In this document: positions 52,590 through 61,365 of the stretch, in pieces | How positions within the stretch are numbered: position 1 is the stretch's first letter | How the letters are laid out: every line of letters starts with the position of its first letter | Assembly: GCA_043775015.1 (NCBI GenBank) | Contig: JAYVSV010000098.1 | Span: forward strand, 16,413 to 80,412 | Origin: CANJXF01 sp043775015 | GTDB lineage: Bacteria; Verrucomicrobiota; Verrucomicrobiia; Limisphaerales; CANJXF01 | Length of the DNA: 64,000 nt | Direction: 5' to 3' | Notes under the pieces: generated by a model | Database searches by the model: none | Told to the model about the DNA's origin: nothing | Seen by the model: only the letters and a program-made list of their open reading frames with translations | Position numbers and translations under genes: made by a program

Positions 52590-53612
52590 ATGAAAATCAA
52601 GTCGCTAAAAAGTTTAATTCTCGTGCTAACCTTGCTCGCACTGTTCGCTGGCAAGGCGGGCGAAAATTCCGCTCGCCCCACCGTCGGCAGCGTCGCTCCA
52701 ATCAAGCAAGCCAAAGACACGGTGCGCGTGGCTGTCGCGCAGATGACCATCAAGCCGGATGAATTAAAGCCGGGTCTGGACACCGTGGACGCGCTGTTGC
52801 CGTGGATCAAACGCGCCGCCGCCCAGAAGGCCGACCTCGTGGTGTTCCCCGAGTATTTGCTCGGTGCGTTTCATTTGCCGGATTCGTTGACCGACAAATT
52901 GTGCGCGGTCGCCAAGACAAATAATTTGAACATCGTCGTCGGCGGCTGGGAATTTTTGCCCGGCTTTAAAATTCAACACCCGCCCGCCCCCAACACTTAC
53001 GCCAACTCCGTGCTCGTCGTCAGTCGTGACGGAAAAGTTGTGGGCAAGCATTACAAGATGCACGCCGCTGTCGGGTCAAGTTCGCCCTACAACTGGCCGC
53101 CTGATCCCGGAGAGCGTGGCGAGCAGACGATGATTCCCGGCACCGAGAACGCCGTCGTGGATTTGGACTTTGGCCGCATCGGTTTGCTGACTTGCTACGA
53201 TGGATACTTTTTCGAGAGTTTTGAAATGCCTTCCCTACGCGGTGCCGAAGTGTTGATTTGGGTCAACTCGCGTCCCGGCATGGTAGAGCCGCACATCATC
53301 AAAGCCGCGAGCTTCATCACTTGCACGCACGTCGTGGCGGTGAACCAATCCATCGGTTGCGGCTCGGCCATCTGCGCGTATCCGGGCTGGGCGTTGTCAG
53401 CGGTGGCGGAAAAGTTGGGCGAGGAAAAGTTAATTGTCGCCGATCTGAATCTGGTGGAAATCCGTCAGCAACGTCTGAACAACCGCATGTTTCACCAACG
53501 TCGCCCGGAAATTTACACGCCCATCACCCAAGCGTGGCAGCCGTGGGACGCGTATCCTGACGTGAAACCATTCCATTACGACTCAACGAATACAGCAAAT
53601 GCGCAGCGGTAG
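52590..53612 (+). CDS. Exported carbon-nitrogen hydrolase (nitrilase superfamily)
   Basis: From ATG 52590 the protein has 340 residues and an N-terminal signal (SLILVLTLLALFAGKAG). The catalytic triad is visible: Glu88 in VVFPEYLLG, Lys156 or Lys153 in GKHYKMH, and Cys202 in LLTCYDGYF. The superfamily hydrolyses amides, nitriles or carbamoyl groups, and export is unusual for it. A longer frame upstream (from 52401) has no signal features and is not used. It is the last intact cargo gene before the right attachment site, and its substrate may relate to that of the CehA/McbA proteins. Confidence 0.87.
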   Translation: MKIKSLKSLILVLTLLALFAGKAGENSARPTVGSVAPIKQAKDTVRVAVAQMTIKPDELKPGLDTVDALLPWIKRAAAQKADLVVFPEYLLGAFHLPDSLTDKLCAVAKTNNLNIVVGGWEFLPGFKIQHPPAPNTYANSVLVVSRDGKVVGKHYKMHAAVGSSSPYNWPPDPGERGEQTMIPGTENAVVDLDFGRIGLLTCYDGYFFESFEMPSLRGAEVLIWVNSRPGMVEPHIIKAASFITCTHVVAVNQSIGCGSAICAYPGWALSAVAEKLGEEKLIVADLNLVEIRQQRLNNRMFHQRRPEIYTPITQAWQPWDAYPDVKPFHYDSTNTANAQR

Positions 53613-53679
53613 TTTTTTGGGCCCCAATCCGGCGCGCGCCAAATTTCCAGTTAATTTCCCGATAAAACTCATTCGCCAT

Positions 53680-53916
53680 GCTCTACCATTTCACGGAAAA
53701 AATTTTATCCCAGCGCGAGGTGAAAGTTTGGGAACGCCGCTTCGCGCCGACTTTCCATTCGTGCTCAAAACCTTGCGCGGCGAATTGGATTTTGTTGCAG
53801 CCAAATTTTTTGTTCAAGGAATCAACCGTTTTGATGGCGCGTTCGTTGCGTTGCCGATTTTCAATCGGCGCAAATAAATCCTGCGGCACTTCGTGATCCA
53901 TTGAAGAAAAGTCCAC
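53680..53916 (-). pseudogene. Fragment of umuC (DNA polymerase V, C-terminal DUF4113)
   Basis: The minus-strand frame reads VPQDLFAPIENRQRNERAIK, TVDSLNKKFGCNKIQFAAQG and WKVGAKRRSQTFTSRWDKIF, the C-terminal DUF4113 tail of UmuC. The upstream polymerase domains are absent and the frame is stopped about 110 bases further. umuDC genes are frequent passengers on conjugative elements, so this is probably another relic of the original element. The rest of 53613-54188 shows no gene. Confidence 0.6.
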
Positions 53917-54103
53917 CGATGGGTCTTGTTGAAAGAAAGAACTGGTTGGAAAATAAAAAACCGTTAAAGCATGAGGGATCGTTCCAATTTTGGAAGCTGC
54001 AATTAAAAGGCAACCGCATTCTCACCAAAGGTAGTTCCGACCCCGCAAATATTACTGAAAACGCTGGAAAATTTGCTCAATAAAACCTCAAAAGTTCAGC
54101 CTG

Positions 54104-54125
54104 CCATTCTCACTTTTATTCTCAC
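54104..54125 (+). repeat. Near copy of the left-end paired motif inside the right island end
   Basis: CATTCTCAC and TTATTCTCAC in tandem; 19 of 22 bases equal the block at 27282-27303, in the same orientation. It is a candidate integrase arm-type site. Confidence 0.5.
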
Positions 54126-54188
54126 TTTGGTTTTATTGAAAATTCAAATGTGCTATAAACCATTGATTTCATTGGTCGAAATAGAGGT

Positions 54189-54262
54189 TGGAGCGGGTGA
54201 AGGGAATCGAACCCTCGTCTCAGCCTTGGGAAGGCCACATTCTACCATTGAACCACACCCGC
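54189..54262 (-). tRNA. tRNA-Gly (anticodon CCC)
   Basis: On the minus strand the 74 bases fold as a tRNA: acceptor GCGGGTG with CACCCGC, D-arm GTTC-AATGGTA-GAAT, anticodon loop TTCCCAA (anticodon CCC), variable loop AGAC, T-arm GAGGG-TTCGATT-CCCTT, discriminator T and an encoded CCA. The anticodon stem contains two wobble pairs. Its 3' end faces the island and is the right attachment site. Confidence 0.93.
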
Positions 54263-54636
54263 GCTACGTGTCCGAATTCGTAACATTTGAGCGTTTTTTT
54301 CGCAAGCTATTGCTAGAGTTTTATCAGAATCACTGCTCTTGTGTTGTGTCGTTTCGCTGATTTTATTTTCCGATCGCAGGTGATCGGCTGAGCGCAATTA
54401 CCATTACATGTTGTCCCATTTTGGTAGCCCTCTCGCTTCGGGGGAATCTCCGTTAGTAGCCAATTTTGATTAATTCCTGCAAAATGAATATCTTTTGTGG
54501 CCTTTTAAGCTGGATATTCGTCTGGCATCCACTCTGCTGAATGCGCATGGAGTTTTTAAGCTCCTGACAAAAGACCTTGAATTTCAGGGTTCATTTTTTG
54601 TTGCTTAAATAGCTAAGTATTCAGAAACGAGAATTT

Positions 54637-55896
54637 ATGAGTTGTATAAATCCAGTTTTAACTAACGCAAATCCAACTGCTCGAAAATTTGGGATGATGC
54701 GTTCTGCGTCAAGCGTCCATGTAATTTTCGGAATCTTAGGCTTGTTGGCAATGGTTCTGCCCAAAGACGTCGATGCAGTTGGTTTTCGTCTTCCTAACCA
54801 AGACCCGGAAGCGATTGCTCGAGGGAACGCGTTTACCGCCACTGCCGATAATCCTTCTGCGATTTATTACAACCCGGCTGGAATCACTCAATTAAAAGGA
54901 GAAAACTTGAGCGCGGGACTCTATTTAATTTCTGCGAGCACCGAGTTCACTTCATCCAGCGGAGCCAAAGCCGAAACCGACGCAAGTTTTCAACCCGTGC
55001 CTCAGTTGTATTATGTGAATTCCCTTGAAAACACACCAATTTCCTTTGGCCTTGGTGTTTACGCGCCTTATGGATTGGGGATTGATTGGGGGAAAAACTC
55101 ACCTTTGAAAACCGTCGCGCAAAGTGGTGACCTCCTTTACCTGACCGCCAACCCAGTGGTTGCGTGGCAAATCTGCCCCTCACTTTCAATCGGTGCTGGC
55201 CCGACGATCAATTATTCCAAAGCGCATTTCAAACGGGCTATCGGGCTGACACCGAACGACCAATTTAAATTTGAAGGAGATGATATGGCTTACGGATTCA
55301 ACGCCGGTCTGCGGTGGCAACCTTTGGATCAGTGGGCTTTTGGAGTGAACTATCGTTCTGCCACCACGTTGGATTTCGATGGAAACTCCGAAGCCTACCC
55401 GTATGCCAAAGAGACAGACACCCACGCTGAAATCAAATTTCCCCAATCGGTTGCGATGGGCGTTTCATTCAGACCGACCGAAAAATGGAATATAGAGTTC
55501 GACGCGGATTGGACTGATTGGAACACGCTCGATAAAATTGTTTTCCATGGAAACACCGGAGGCCCCACTCCACTTACTTTGGATTACAAATCCAGCATGA
55601 TGTATGAATTCGGAATCACCCGAAAATTTTGTGAAAAATGGTTTGCCAGCGTCGGCTATATCTACAGCGAAAACTCCAGCCCTGACAAAAATTTTAACCC
55701 GCTTATTCCGGACTCTGATTTGCATTTGGTCAGTGCCGGATTCGGGCGCAAAGGAACCCGATGGGATTGGGCGATCGGTTATACCTTCGCCTTCAATTTG
55801 GACCGCGAAGTAAAAGGTAGCTCATCCGGTGTGGCTGATGGAACCTACCGCACTTTGAACCATGCGATCAACATTTCGACGACGTTGAAATTCTAA
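54637..55896 (+). CDS. OmpP1/FadL-family outer-membrane transporter
   Basis: The protein has 419 residues, or 400 from the alternative ATG at 54694, which lies directly before the signal-peptide hydrophobic stretch (VIFGILGLLAMVLP). The mature N-terminus VGFRLPNQDPEAIARGNAFT and ATADNPSAIYYNPAGIT is the FadL hallmark, where the plug domain begins. The body has alternating beta strands and ends in Phe (ISTTLKF), as outer-membrane barrels do. FadL proteins import long-chain fatty acids or other hydrophobic compounds. The 374 bases before it, next to the tRNA, show no other gene. Confidence 0.88.
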   Translation: MSCINPVLTNANPTARKFGMMRSASSVHVIFGILGLLAMVLPKDVDAVGFRLPNQDPEAIARGNAFTATADNPSAIYYNPAGITQLKGENLSAGLYLISASTEFTSSSGAKAETDASFQPVPQLYYVNSLENTPISFGLGVYAPYGLGIDWGKNSPLKTVAQSGDLLYLTANPVVAWQICPSLSIGAGPTINYSKAHFKRAIGLTPNDQFKFEGDDMAYGFNAGLRWQPLDQWAFGVNYRSATTLDFDGNSEAYPYAKETDTHAEIKFPQSVAMGVSFRPTEKWNIEFDADWTDWNTLDKIVFHGNTGGPTPLTLDYKSSMMYEFGITRKFCEKWFASVGYIYSENSSPDKNFNPLIPDSDLHLVSAGFGRKGTRWDWAIGYTFAFNLDREVKGSSSGVADGTYRTLNHAINISTTLKF

Positions 55897-55942
55897 CCTG
55901 TGGACTTCTGACCGGTTCCGAAAAATTGCTAGGCATCTGGTT

Positions 55943-56932
55943 TTACAATAAACTGGCCAGATCAATTTCGATTTCTTTAACCCAGTTTTCCACCCATTTC
56001 CGGGGTGTCTCGGAATCGATCGTCAATTCCGGATGCGTCTGAAGAGTTAAACTCAAGCGGTTTTGGAACGTCACACATCCCGCTCCCACCAATTGGCAGC
56101 GCAAGACCGGCGGCGTAAAAAGCCATCCTCCCAAACATTCACTTTGGGTAATTTTTTTCTCCTGATCCCAATCGCCTAAATTTGAAAACGATCCCACGTT
56201 CCATTGGGACATCGCCCGGTCCGTTGTAATGAGAAATTTTCGGATTGAGGTGTTGGCAAAGCGCCCCAATTGATACGCGTGCCAGTTCGCCCAGTGTTCT
56301 CCACTTTCCAGCGCAGCGTAGATTTTGCGATGGACATCGTGCACGGTCTCGTAAGATTTAATTTTTACTCCGACGTAGCTGGAGAAATTTGCCGTGTCCC
56401 GATCGCGAATCACTTTCCCGCGCAGATTGACGGGAACCATCCACGGCACAACTGAAGATTGGTCGTTCAGAAAAGGGCGGATCGCTTTGGTCAGGTGCTT
56501 GAGGAGAAACGAATTCACCGTCACTCCGGCACTTCGACAAACCCTTCGGATCTGCGTCGTGGAACCCTCATCAAAAACATGCCAAGCCACGGCCGTCGGC
56601 GGCTCGGAAACTTTGCTCGGGCGCTGCTCGCCCAAGGGTTCCCATTTAAGCCGATGTCGTGGCTTCAAGTATTTCGGCAAAAACTTAAGCAACGAAAACG
56701 GAGTGGGTAGGACGGGATGTTTTATTTGCGACAATCGCTCAAGTTTCGCACCTCGCCCACGAAGAATTTGTGCCAAACCACCGATGCCGTCAAAATCGAT
56801 GTGCCTGAGAAAAATCCACTCTGGATCGGTTTGGCCGGGAGCAACGCGTCCAAAGCGAATGCCAATATATTCGTTGAGTTCTTCTGCGGCAATGAACCAC
56901 GGAGCTATTGGATCGCTCGGTTTGTCGGGCAT
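55943..56932 (-). CDS. Condensation/CAT-fold acyltransferase-like protein
   Basis: The 329-residue cytoplasmic protein carries HIDFDGIGG near residue 44, matching the HxxxDG catalytic motif of condensation domains, chloramphenicol acetyltransferases and wax-ester synthases. Further family-like segments are VTVNSFLLKHLTKAIRPFL and WMVPVNLRGK, and NVGSFSNLGDW in place of the usual DFGWG. It is shorter than full condensation domains. It would transfer an acyl group to an alcohol or amine; acceptor and donor are unknown. It converges with the FadL gene, a possible lipid link. Confidence 0.7.
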   Translation of the reverse strand: MPDKPSDPIAPWFIAAEELNEYIGIRFGRVAPGQTDPEWIFLRHIDFDGIGGLAQILRGRGAKLERLSQIKHPVLPTPFSLLKFLPKYLKPRHRLKWEPLGEQRPSKVSEPPTAVAWHVFDEGSTTQIRRVCRSAGVTVNSFLLKHLTKAIRPFLNDQSSVVPWMVPVNLRGKVIRDRDTANFSSYVGVKIKSYETVHDVHRKIYAALESGEHWANWHAYQLGRFANTSIRKFLITTDRAMSQWNVGSFSNLGDWDQEKKITQSECLGGWLFTPPVLRCQLVGAGCVTFQNRLSLTLQTHPELTIDSETPRKWVENWVKEIEIDLASLL

Positions 56933-56980
56933 GACAGATTGTACAGACAGAGAGATTTAATCTTCAAATTAATTCCGCTC

Positions 56981-58303
56981 TCATTTTGCAACCGTGGCTC
57001 TTGACTGCATCCATTCCTGTCGGCTGACTTTTTTCTTTTCGTGCAGGTGAACAAAAACGCCTTTTTTATTTCCCACGACGATGTCCGGTAATTTATTGCC
57101 GTCAAGGTCAGCCGCGACCACTTGGGTGCCCACTCCGGAGTCGTTGTTGATTTGGTGCGGAACGAAAGTGACCGATTTATCTTTGTTGCGAACCAATTCG
57201 AACCAATACAAAACGGCTGCGCCGTTCGGATCCGCATCGCCGTGATTTCCGTGGGCCCAGAAACGTTTTCCCGTCACAATATCCTTCAAACCGTCTCCAT
57301 TCATATCGACCAGATCAATCGCGTGCAGTTGGGAAAAGGCGATTCCATATTCGTTCGGCTTGTCGTCTGTATTTAGAATGACATGGGGCTTGAAATCGAT
57401 TTCGCCCGCCGCATTTTTATCTTTCAATTGCTCGTGCCAAACCAGCCCGTAGCCGTGCGCGGCGAGAGACGTGATCAGATCAGGTCGCCCGTCGCCATTC
57501 ACGTCGTAAGCGTACATTTGTGATCCGCCCATGCCGGGAGCAAACGGGAAATTGTGTCGCTTCCAAATCGGGTCGCCTGAGAGCGACTTCGGCTGTTCCC
57601 ACCAGCCATCTTTTTCGAAAATATCTTTTCGTCCATCCCCGTTGAGATCGCCGTAGCCGAGGCCGTGGGTGAAGCGTTGCCATTCGCCTTTGTTGGAAAT
57701 CGGATGGAACTTCCATTTGGCGCTCGGATTTTTCCAATCCGGTTCCGCATAGCCAAAAACGCCGCCGGTGTGAAAAATTAATTCCGGTTTTCCATCGCCG
57801 GTAAGGTCTCCAAATGTGGGCGATTCATTGTCCGTCACCTCCACGGCAACGTGGCGCGTCCAATGGCCTTCGCGACCTTTCGGATTTTCAAACCACCACG
57901 ATTCCGCGCCGGGAAAACCGAGGATCAAAATATCCGGCCAACCGTCGCCGTTAAAATCGTAAGTGAACGCCAGAAAATTTTTCGAATAAGTGTTGTTGGT
58001 TCCGAGCGCGCCCTCAAATCCGGGAATCGTTTCCTCAGTTCCGTCCGTTTTTTTCACGACGAATTTTTCGGTGGCGGGATAATATTCGTGGCTCTTTTTA
58101 AAGTCCGGTCCTTCATACCAGTATGGACCGGAGACGATGTCCATTTTCCCATCGCGATTGAAGTCGGCGAAATTTGCCCCTTCGCTCCAGAACTTATCCG
58201 TCAGTTGAATTTTTTTGAACGAATGCAGTTCGTAATCTTTCGCGGAGGCGTTGAGCGTCACGGCAAGCAACGCAACCAGAATGAAATATTGGCTCATATG
58301 CAA
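56981..58303 (-). CDS. Secreted FG-GAP/VCBS repeat protein
   Basis: The 440-residue protein has a signal peptide (MHMSQYFILVALLAVTLNAS) and about seven FG-GAP-like repeats with calcium-binding D-x-[ND]-x-DG loops (DFNRDGKMDI, DFNGDGWPDI, DLTGDGKPEL, DLNGDGRKDI, DVNGDGRPDL, DMNGDGLKDI, DLDGNKLPDI). These fold as a beta-propeller. Such proteins are common in Planctomycetes and Verrucomicrobia and may bind ligands or have unrecognised enzymatic activity. It ends 48 bases before the acyltransferase gene on the same strand. Confidence 0.85.
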   Translation of the reverse strand: MHMSQYFILVALLAVTLNASAKDYELHSFKKIQLTDKFWSEGANFADFNRDGKMDIVSGPYWYEGPDFKKSHEYYPATEKFVVKKTDGTEETIPGFEGALGTNNTYSKNFLAFTYDFNGDGWPDILILGFPGAESWWFENPKGREGHWTRHVAVEVTDNESPTFGDLTGDGKPELIFHTGGVFGYAEPDWKNPSAKWKFHPISNKGEWQRFTHGLGYGDLNGDGRKDIFEKDGWWEQPKSLSGDPIWKRHNFPFAPGMGGSQMYAYDVNGDGRPDLITSLAAHGYGLVWHEQLKDKNAAGEIDFKPHVILNTDDKPNEYGIAFSQLHAIDLVDMNGDGLKDIVTGKRFWAHGNHGDADPNGAAVLYWFELVRNKDKSVTFVPHQINNDSGVGTQVVAADLDGNKLPDIVVGNKKGVFVHLHEKKKVSRQEWMQSRATVAK

Positions 58304-58400
58304 GTATGTCTGTCACTTCTAAGCAAACGGGTCAAGGACGCGATATAACTTTGCTCAGGCCCCGCTGCCGATGCCCCGAACAAATTGCAGCAGGAATGTG

Positions 58401-58994
58401 CTACGCAAAGATAGACGGAGTACGCGACGCGAAGCGGGCCAACTCTTCGCTCAAACGTTCGAGTGGCAGGCCAACGACATTGCTGAAGGAACCGGAAATG
58501 GTTCGCACGATATCATCGCCATGTTCCTGGATGGCGTAGGCGCCGGCTTTGTCCAGTGGATTGATTTTCGCATGATAACGCGCAATTTCCTGGGGACTGA
58601 GGGAGCGGAAAGTGACTTGCGTGCGGTCAGCGAAAACGCGCTGCCGATGTCTGCGAAGATGGATCAGACAAACGCCGGTCACGACTTCGTGGGTGCTGCC
58701 CTGCAATTCTTCCAACATGCGTTGCGCATCCGCCCGGCTGGCTGGTTTGCCATAAAGCTTTGTGCCGTGTGCGACCAACGTATCCATTCCGATGACGAGG
58801 GCGTCGGGAAATTTTTTGGAAACGGCACGGGCTTTTCGGTACGCATTGATTTGGGAAAGTTCACCCGCTGTGAGATGCTCGTTGTGAATTTCGTCCGCAG
58901 CACTTGGGATGGCCTGAAATTCCAAGCCAGTTTGGCGCAAAAGTTCCAACCGTCGCGGCGACGCTGAAGCCAAAATGAGCGCTGGCAAATTCAT
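58401..58994 (-). CDS. maf: Maf-family nucleoside-triphosphate pyrophosphatase
   Basis: Maf proteins hydrolyse non-canonical or pyrimidine nucleoside triphosphates. From ATG 58994 the protein has 197 residues, the normal length, with LILASASPRRLELL at the N-terminus, IGMDTLVAHGTKLYGKP, STHEVVTGVCL and DKAGAYAIQEHGDDIVRTISGSFSNVVGLPL. The frame is open for another 49 codons upstream to 59141, without Maf similarity. Confidence 0.93.
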   Translation of the reverse strand: MNLPALILASASPRRLELLRQTGLEFQAIPSAADEIHNEHLTAGELSQINAYRKARAVSKKFPDALVIGMDTLVAHGTKLYGKPASRADAQRMLEELQGSTHEVVTGVCLIHLRRHRQRVFADRTQVTFRSLSPQEIARYHAKINPLDKAGAYAIQEHGDDIVRTISGSFSNVVGLPLERLSEELARFASRTPSIFA

Positions 58995-59192
58995 TATTTT
59001 TTCGGGCGAGAACAGAAGCCGGTCTTCGCTCAAGACATTTGTGACATAATTTTTGCCGTGAGTCAAAGGAAGCCGTTCGCCTAATTTAAACAATTCCAGA
59101 CATTGCGGCGGTGGATGCGCTTTGAGAAGGTGTTCCGACAACAGTCAAAGCTTGCCACGTTTTATGCCTTCACCTAATTTCGCCCCAATCCT

Positions 59193-60503
59193 ATGAATAC
59201 TACCATTCGCTTTAAACTTTTCCTCATGATGGTGCTGGAGTTTTTTATCTGGGGCGCGTGGCTCCCGCTCATTTTCGGCTATTTGCCCAGCCTCGGATTC
59301 AGCCCTGCTCAAACATCGTGGGTGCTGAATGCATTTCCCATTGCCGCCATTGTCGGGATGTTTTTCAGCAACCAGTTCGCCGACCGCAATTTTGCAGCGG
59401 AAAAATTTCTCGCGTTCAGCCATCTGGTCGGAGGGCTGGCCATTCTGAGCCTTGCTTTCACTCGCGAATTCTGGCCGTTTTTTTCGTTGATGCTGATTCA
59501 TTGCCTTTTGTATGTGCCGACGATTTCGATCACGAATTCCATCGCGTTTGCGAACATGAAAGATCCGCAAAAAGAATTCGGGCTGGTTCGCATGGGCGGA
59601 ACGATCGGATGGATTTTGGCTGCGTGGCCGTTCACTTTTATTCTGGTGGATTGGGACAAAGTGAAGGCGGCGGCGCCGGTCGGAATCGTCAACTGGATGG
59701 GAACGGTTCTCAGCTCCGGCCTTACCGGTGACGCAATGCAACACGGAACGCGCTGGACGTACATTGTGGCGGGAATCGCGTCGTTGCTTCTGGCTGCGTT
59801 CAGTTTAACCCTCCCGCACACCCCGCCGCGCAAAGTGGTTGCTGGCGAAAACAAACTCGCCTGGTTGGAAGCGGCGAAATTGTTGAAGCATCCTTTCGTG
59901 CTCGTTCTCTGGATTGTCACGTTCATCGATTCCTTTGTGCATAACTGTTACTTCAACTGGACCGGTGTATTTCTCGGCACTGCCGTAGATAAAGGTGGCG
60001 TGGGGATTCCGGGAAACTGGATCATGCCCGCGATGAGCATCGGGCAAGTCGCGGAAATCCTGACCATGGCGATCCTCGGCGGTGTTTTGAAAACGCTGGG
60101 TTGGCGTTGGACCATGGTCGTCGGAATTTTGGGTCACGCGGCCCGTTTTGCGGTTTACGCATTTTTCCCGGAATCGCCTGCGTTCATCATCGTGGTGCAA
60201 GTGCTGCACGGCGTTTGCTACGCGTTCTTCTTCGCGACGGTTTACATTTTCGTAGATGAATATTTCCCGAAAGACGCGCGTGCGAGCGCGCAAGGTTTGT
60301 TCAATGTGATGATTTTAGGGGTCGGTGCTCTGGTCGCAAATTCCGTCTGCCCTTACCTGATCCAGAAAGTTTTCACGCACAACGGCACCACCGATTTCCG
60401 GGGTTTGTTCCTGGTTCCATGCGCCGTTGCGTTCTTCGCCGCAGTTTGCCTCGCCTTGTTCTTCCGGCCTCCCGCCAAGCAGAAAGCTGAAATCAATTTC
60501 TAA
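59193..60503 (+). CDS. Nucleoside permease-like MFS transporter
   Basis: The 436-residue protein has 12 membrane segments and matches the NupG/XapB nucleoside:H+ symporter branch: FKLFLMMVLEFFIWGAWLPL at the N-terminus, FFSNQFADRNFAAEKFLAFS, NSIAFANMKDPQKEFGLVR and GGTIGWILAAWPF. The substrate may be a nucleoside or a sugar; PVC genomes hold many such paralogues. It starts 51 bases from a divergent frame upstream of maf. Confidence 0.87.
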   Translation: MNTTIRFKLFLMMVLEFFIWGAWLPLIFGYLPSLGFSPAQTSWVLNAFPIAAIVGMFFSNQFADRNFAAEKFLAFSHLVGGLAILSLAFTREFWPFFSLMLIHCLLYVPTISITNSIAFANMKDPQKEFGLVRMGGTIGWILAAWPFTFILVDWDKVKAAAPVGIVNWMGTVLSSGLTGDAMQHGTRWTYIVAGIASLLLAAFSLTLPHTPPRKVVAGENKLAWLEAAKLLKHPFVLVLWIVTFIDSFVHNCYFNWTGVFLGTAVDKGGVGIPGNWIMPAMSIGQVAEILTMAILGGVLKTLGWRWTMVVGILGHAARFAVYAFFPESPAFIIVVQVLHGVCYAFFFATVYIFVDEYFPKDARASAQGLFNVMILGVGALVANSVCPYLIQKVFTHNGTTDFRGLFLVPCAVAFFAAVCLALFFRPPAKQKAEINF

Positions 60504-60692
60504 ATTTGTTATTTCGCAATTTCTGCTTTTCGGAAGGCGTGCGGGCGCTGCGGCGCATTAGCAAACCGTCTGGAAATCATTGAATTAATTGGCCACGATC
60601 CGCCAGCAGTTGGTCAATGCCACTGAGCCGGAATCAATCGCGAATGTTCCCCGCCAATTGGGAGTGGCTGAAGGACGACAGGCTGGTGTTTT

Positions 60693-61340
60693 TCATTTTA
60701 TGGCCCTCGCATGGCGGAACAGGCGCAAGGCGAGGCAGAGGCCGCCGCACGAGAAGAGAACCAGGGAGGATGGTTCGGGAACTGCGGTGGCGTTGATAGC
60801 GAATTGAAAGGTAAAACCGCGATCAAAATTCCAAGCTGACCCGTTAGCAGAAGAATAATACAACTGCACTAATGACCAACCGCCGGTGGAATTGCCTGTC
60901 GAACTTGGGGCTACTATGCTCCAAGAATATGCACCTAAAACGACAGGCGTTAGTGACGTTGCAACCACGAAATACTGTTTAAAAGGCAACAGCATAATTC
61001 CCGTAGAGGTATAACTGAAAATTCCGCTGACAGTTGGATCAGATCCCGCCAAAAAACCGAGGCTGTCTCCAGGATGGTTGTTAATGGAGTTGTAAATGGA
61101 CACTGTAAAACCGGCGGGGTTTCCGGTCGAATCAGCCATCTGCATTTGAACTGAGTTGACAGAATAACCACCAACATTCGTTCCTGTTGTAAATGGTTGA
61201 CCACGCCATGAGTCGCTTCCGATCGCTACGCTGCCGACTGAAGTCCCGCCAAGGTTTGAAACGAACGTGCCTTGGGCTGGTAACTGCTGAACAGACACAA
61301 GTCCAACGCTTACAAAAACTAAACATAGTATTTTTTTCAT
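60693..61340 (-). CDS. PEP-CTERM-anchored secreted protein
   Basis: From ATG 61340 the protein has 215 residues with a signal peptide (MKKILCLVFVSVGLVSVQQL). The C-terminus is a PEP-CTERM sorting signal: VPEPSS, a hydrophobic helix LVLFSCGGLCLALRL and a basic tail RHARAIK, processed by an exosortase. The middle (choice-of-anchor type, SWRGQPFTTGTNVGGYSVNS) is a beta-sandwich. It begins 25 bases after the stop of the large surface protein gene and is probably co-transcribed. The exosortase gene is not in the window. Sequence 60504-60692 shows nothing recognisable. Confidence 0.87.
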   Translation of the reverse strand: MKKILCLVFVSVGLVSVQQLPAQGTFVSNLGGTSVGSVAIGSDSWRGQPFTTGTNVGGYSVNSVQMQMADSTGNPAGFTVSIYNSINNHPGDSLGFLAGSDPTVSGIFSYTSTGIMLLPFKQYFVVATSLTPVVLGAYSWSIVAPSSTGNSTGGWSLVQLYYSSANGSAWNFDRGFTFQFAINATAVPEPSSLVLFSCGGLCLALRLFRHARAIK

Positions 61341-61365
61341 AGTATTTTCTTTTTCCTTGTGAGGC

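Noticed and set aside
53599..53877. 92-codon + strand frame after the nitrilase-like gene
   Set aside because: The opposite strand reads a UmuC tail over the same bases, which explains the sequence better.
58994..59141. N-terminal extension of Maf from 59141
   Set aside because: The 49 extra residues have no Maf similarity, and the normal Maf N-terminus begins at 58994.
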